This document shows, piece by piece, positions 9,697-10,973 of a stretch of DNA of 10,973 nucleotides. This DNA comes from an uncultured Rhodobacter sp. (GTDB lineage: Bacteria > Pseudomonadota > Alphaproteobacteria > Rhodobacterales > Rhodobacteraceae), in contig CALGTJ010000664.1 of assembly GCA_937901435.1 (NCBI GenBank), positions 1 to 10,973 on the forward strand, read 5' to 3'. The stretch's first letter is position 1, and each line of letters opens with the position of its first letter. The position numbers were made by a program, and so were the translations under genes. A model generated the notes under the pieces. The model did not search any database and was not told the origin of the DNA. It saw only the letters and a list, made by a program, of their open reading frames with translations.

Positions 9697-10973
9697 ATGA
9701 CGTCGCAAACCGTCTTTACCCGCTTCGCGCACACGGCTGAACGGCGCGGCGAGGGCGCCTTTTTGCATGTGCTCGAGGAAACCGCCGCGATCTACGACAT
9801 TCCGGCGGGCGACATCAGCTATGCGCAGATGGCTGCGCGGGTGGCGGGCTGGGCTGATCGTCTGGCGCAGGCGGGTTACGGCGGGGGGCATCGCGTCGGT
9901 CTGTTGTTGGAAAACCGCCCCCTGTTTCTGGAGATCTGGCTGGCGCTGAATTCCCTCGGCGCTTCGGTGGTGCCGATCAATCCGGATTTGCGGTTGGCGG
10001 AACTGGAATATCTGGTGGACCATTCGGAAATGGGGCTGGCCATTGTCCTGCCAAACCGGATCGACGAAATGCGACATGCCGCGACCAATGCCGGGCTGTC
10101 CCTGCCGGTAATCTCCCCCGAAGACCCGGTGCCAGCCGCGTCTCGTCCCGCGCTTGTGGGTAGGACGCTGGACAGCCAGACCGAATGCGCCCTGCTCTAT
10201 ACCTCTGGCACCACGGGGCGCCCAAAGGGCTGTATCCTGAGCAATGAATACTACCTTTATTGCGGCGATTGGTACGCCGAGGCGGGTGGGCTGATGACGT
10301 TGCAGCCCGATTGCGAGCGGATGATCACGCCGCTGCCCGTGTTTCATATGAACGCCATGGCCTGTTCCGTCATGGCAATGATCACAATTGGGGGCTGCCT
10401 GTGCATGCTCGACCGCTTTCATCCCCGCAGTTGGTGGGATTCTGTGCGCAAATCGGGCGCGACGGTTGTGCATTACCTTGGCGTCATGCCGACGATGCTG
10501 ATGGGGGCCGCGCCGCAGCCACAAGACCGGATGGACGCGGTCAAATTCGGCTTTGGCGCGGGCGTTGACAAGAAACTCCACGCCCCGTTCGAGGCGCGCT
10601 TTGGCTTTCCCCTACTAGAGGCCTGGGCCTGTACAGAGACCGGCAATGGCGTGGTTATCTCTGCCCATAAAGAGCCGCGAAAGATCGGCACCTCTTGTTT
10701 TGGGCGTCCCACGTCAGAGGTCGACGTGCGTGTTGTTGACGACACGGGCGCGGAAGTTGGGGACGACACCCCCGGCGAAATGCTGGTGCGCCATGCGGGC
10801 GATAACCCGCGCTTTGGCTTCTTTTCGGGCTACCTCAAGGACGCCGCCGCGACGGACGAGGCATGGAGCGGCGGCTGGTTTCACACCGGCGACGTGGTCA
10901 CCCGCGATGCGGACGGCGCGCTGCATTTCATCGACCGCAAAAAGAACGTCATCCGCCGCTCTGGCGAGAATAT
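9697..10973 (+). CDS. AMP-forming acyl-CoA ligase (3' end outside window)
   Basis: The first 425 codons of an ANL-superfamily CoA ligase, open to the right edge; a full-length member would have about 500-550 residues. These enzymes activate carboxylic acids to acyl-AMP and then to CoA thioesters in the cytoplasm. Motifs in order: the phosphate-binding loop LLYTSGTTGRPKG (167-178); PLPVFHMNA (212-220); ACTETGNG (311-318), the adenine/AMP motif with the catalytic Thr-Glu; and the hinge region WFHTGDVVTRD (394-404) running into FIDRKKNVIRRSGEN just before the edge. The C-terminal catalytic lysine would lie beyond the window. Start choice: ATG at 9697, with GAGGT (9688-9692) overlapping the beta-subunit stop as ribosome site; an in-frame GTG at 9691 is less likely. 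Overall look is nearest to the CaiC-like general acyl-CoA ligases, but the substrate cannot be called. Its place behind the Rieske genes and opposite iorAB suggests an aryl or aryl-acetic acid. Confidence 0.92.
   Translation, partial: MTSQTVFTRFAHTAERRGEGAFLHVLEETAAIYDIPAGDISYAQMAARVAGWADRLAQAGYGGGHRVGLLLENRPLFLEIWLALNSLGASVVPINPDLRLAELEYLVDHSEMGLAIVLPNRIDEMRHAATNAGLSLPVISPEDPVPAASRPALVGRTLDSQTECALLYTSGTTGRPKGCILSNEYYLYCGDWYAEAGGLMTLQPDCERMITPLPVFHMNAMACSVMAMITIGGCLCMLDRFHPRSWWDSVRKSGATVVHYLGVMPTMLMGAAPQPQDRMDAVKFGFGAGVDKKLHAPFEARFGFPLLEAWACTETGNGVVISAHKEPRKIGTSCFGRPTSEVDVRVVDDTGAEVGDDTPGEMLVRHAGDNPRFGFFSGYLKDAAATDEAWSGGWFHTGDVVTRDADGALHFIDRKKNVIRRSGEN

Noticed and set aside
9682..10581. 299-codon open frame on the - strand
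   Set aside because: It is antisense to the CoA ligase, whose sense frame contains all expected ANL motifs; the antisense protein shows no recognisable domain.

Overview
The window is GC-rich, densely packed bacterial DNA. Short intergenic gaps, ATGA stop/start overlaps and the protein types point to an alphaproteobacterium, most likely the Rhodobacteraceae (roseobacter group). This placement is inferred from style and gene content; no marker gene is present. There are ten protein-coding genes, two of them cut by the window edges. I see no tRNA, rRNA, CRISPR array, insertion sequence or integrase.

Left part (1-2485), nitrogen and purine housekeeping. The C-terminal third of an adenine deaminase enters from the left edge on the + strand. 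It converges, with a 9-bp overlap, on an M20D-type amidohydrolase/aminoacylase on the - strand. That gene is divergent, across 48 bp, from a type I phosphoribosyltransferase on the + strand. A 124-bp gap (2486-2609) holds two hairpins and a tail that resembles a repeat commonly found between roseobacter genes.

Central and right part (2610-10973), an apparent aromatic-catabolic divergon. On the - strand, iorA (TPP- and Fe-S-dependent indolepyruvate/arylpyruvate:ferredoxin oxidoreductase, alpha subunit), iorB (gamma-like domain fused to a long C-terminal domain) and a MarR-family regulator form one operon in which each junction is a 4-bp ATGA overlap. On the + strand, starting 140 bp away, are a phthalate-dioxygenase-reductase-like flavoprotein, the alpha and beta subunits of a Rieske ring-hydroxylating oxygenase, and an AMP-forming acyl-CoA ligase that runs off the right edge.

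The 140-bp control region (6775-6914) is nearly mirror-symmetric. Two outward-facing TTGAC-type -35 boxes are flanked by two copies of an 18-bp inverted repeat (TATATG-N6-mATATA), each overlapping a likely -10 region. The simplest reading is that the MarR protein binds both copies and switches both arms together.

As a working model (inference), the 2-oxoacid oxidoreductase turns an arylpyruvate, for example from tryptophan, tyrosine or phenylalanine transamination, into an aryl-acetyl-CoA. The CoA ligase would feed the corresponding free acid, or a related acid, into the same CoA-thioester pool. The Rieske oxygenase would hydroxylate the aromatic ring or an intermediate. The substrate cannot be fixed from sequence alone. 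Points worth a second look are the Cys-x2-Asp-x2-Cys motif in the ferredoxin-like domain of IorA, the pairing of an alpha/beta oxygenase with a reductase of the type usually paired with alpha-only oxygenases, and the coexistence of a normally oxygen-sensitive enzyme class with an oxygen-dependent one under one switch.
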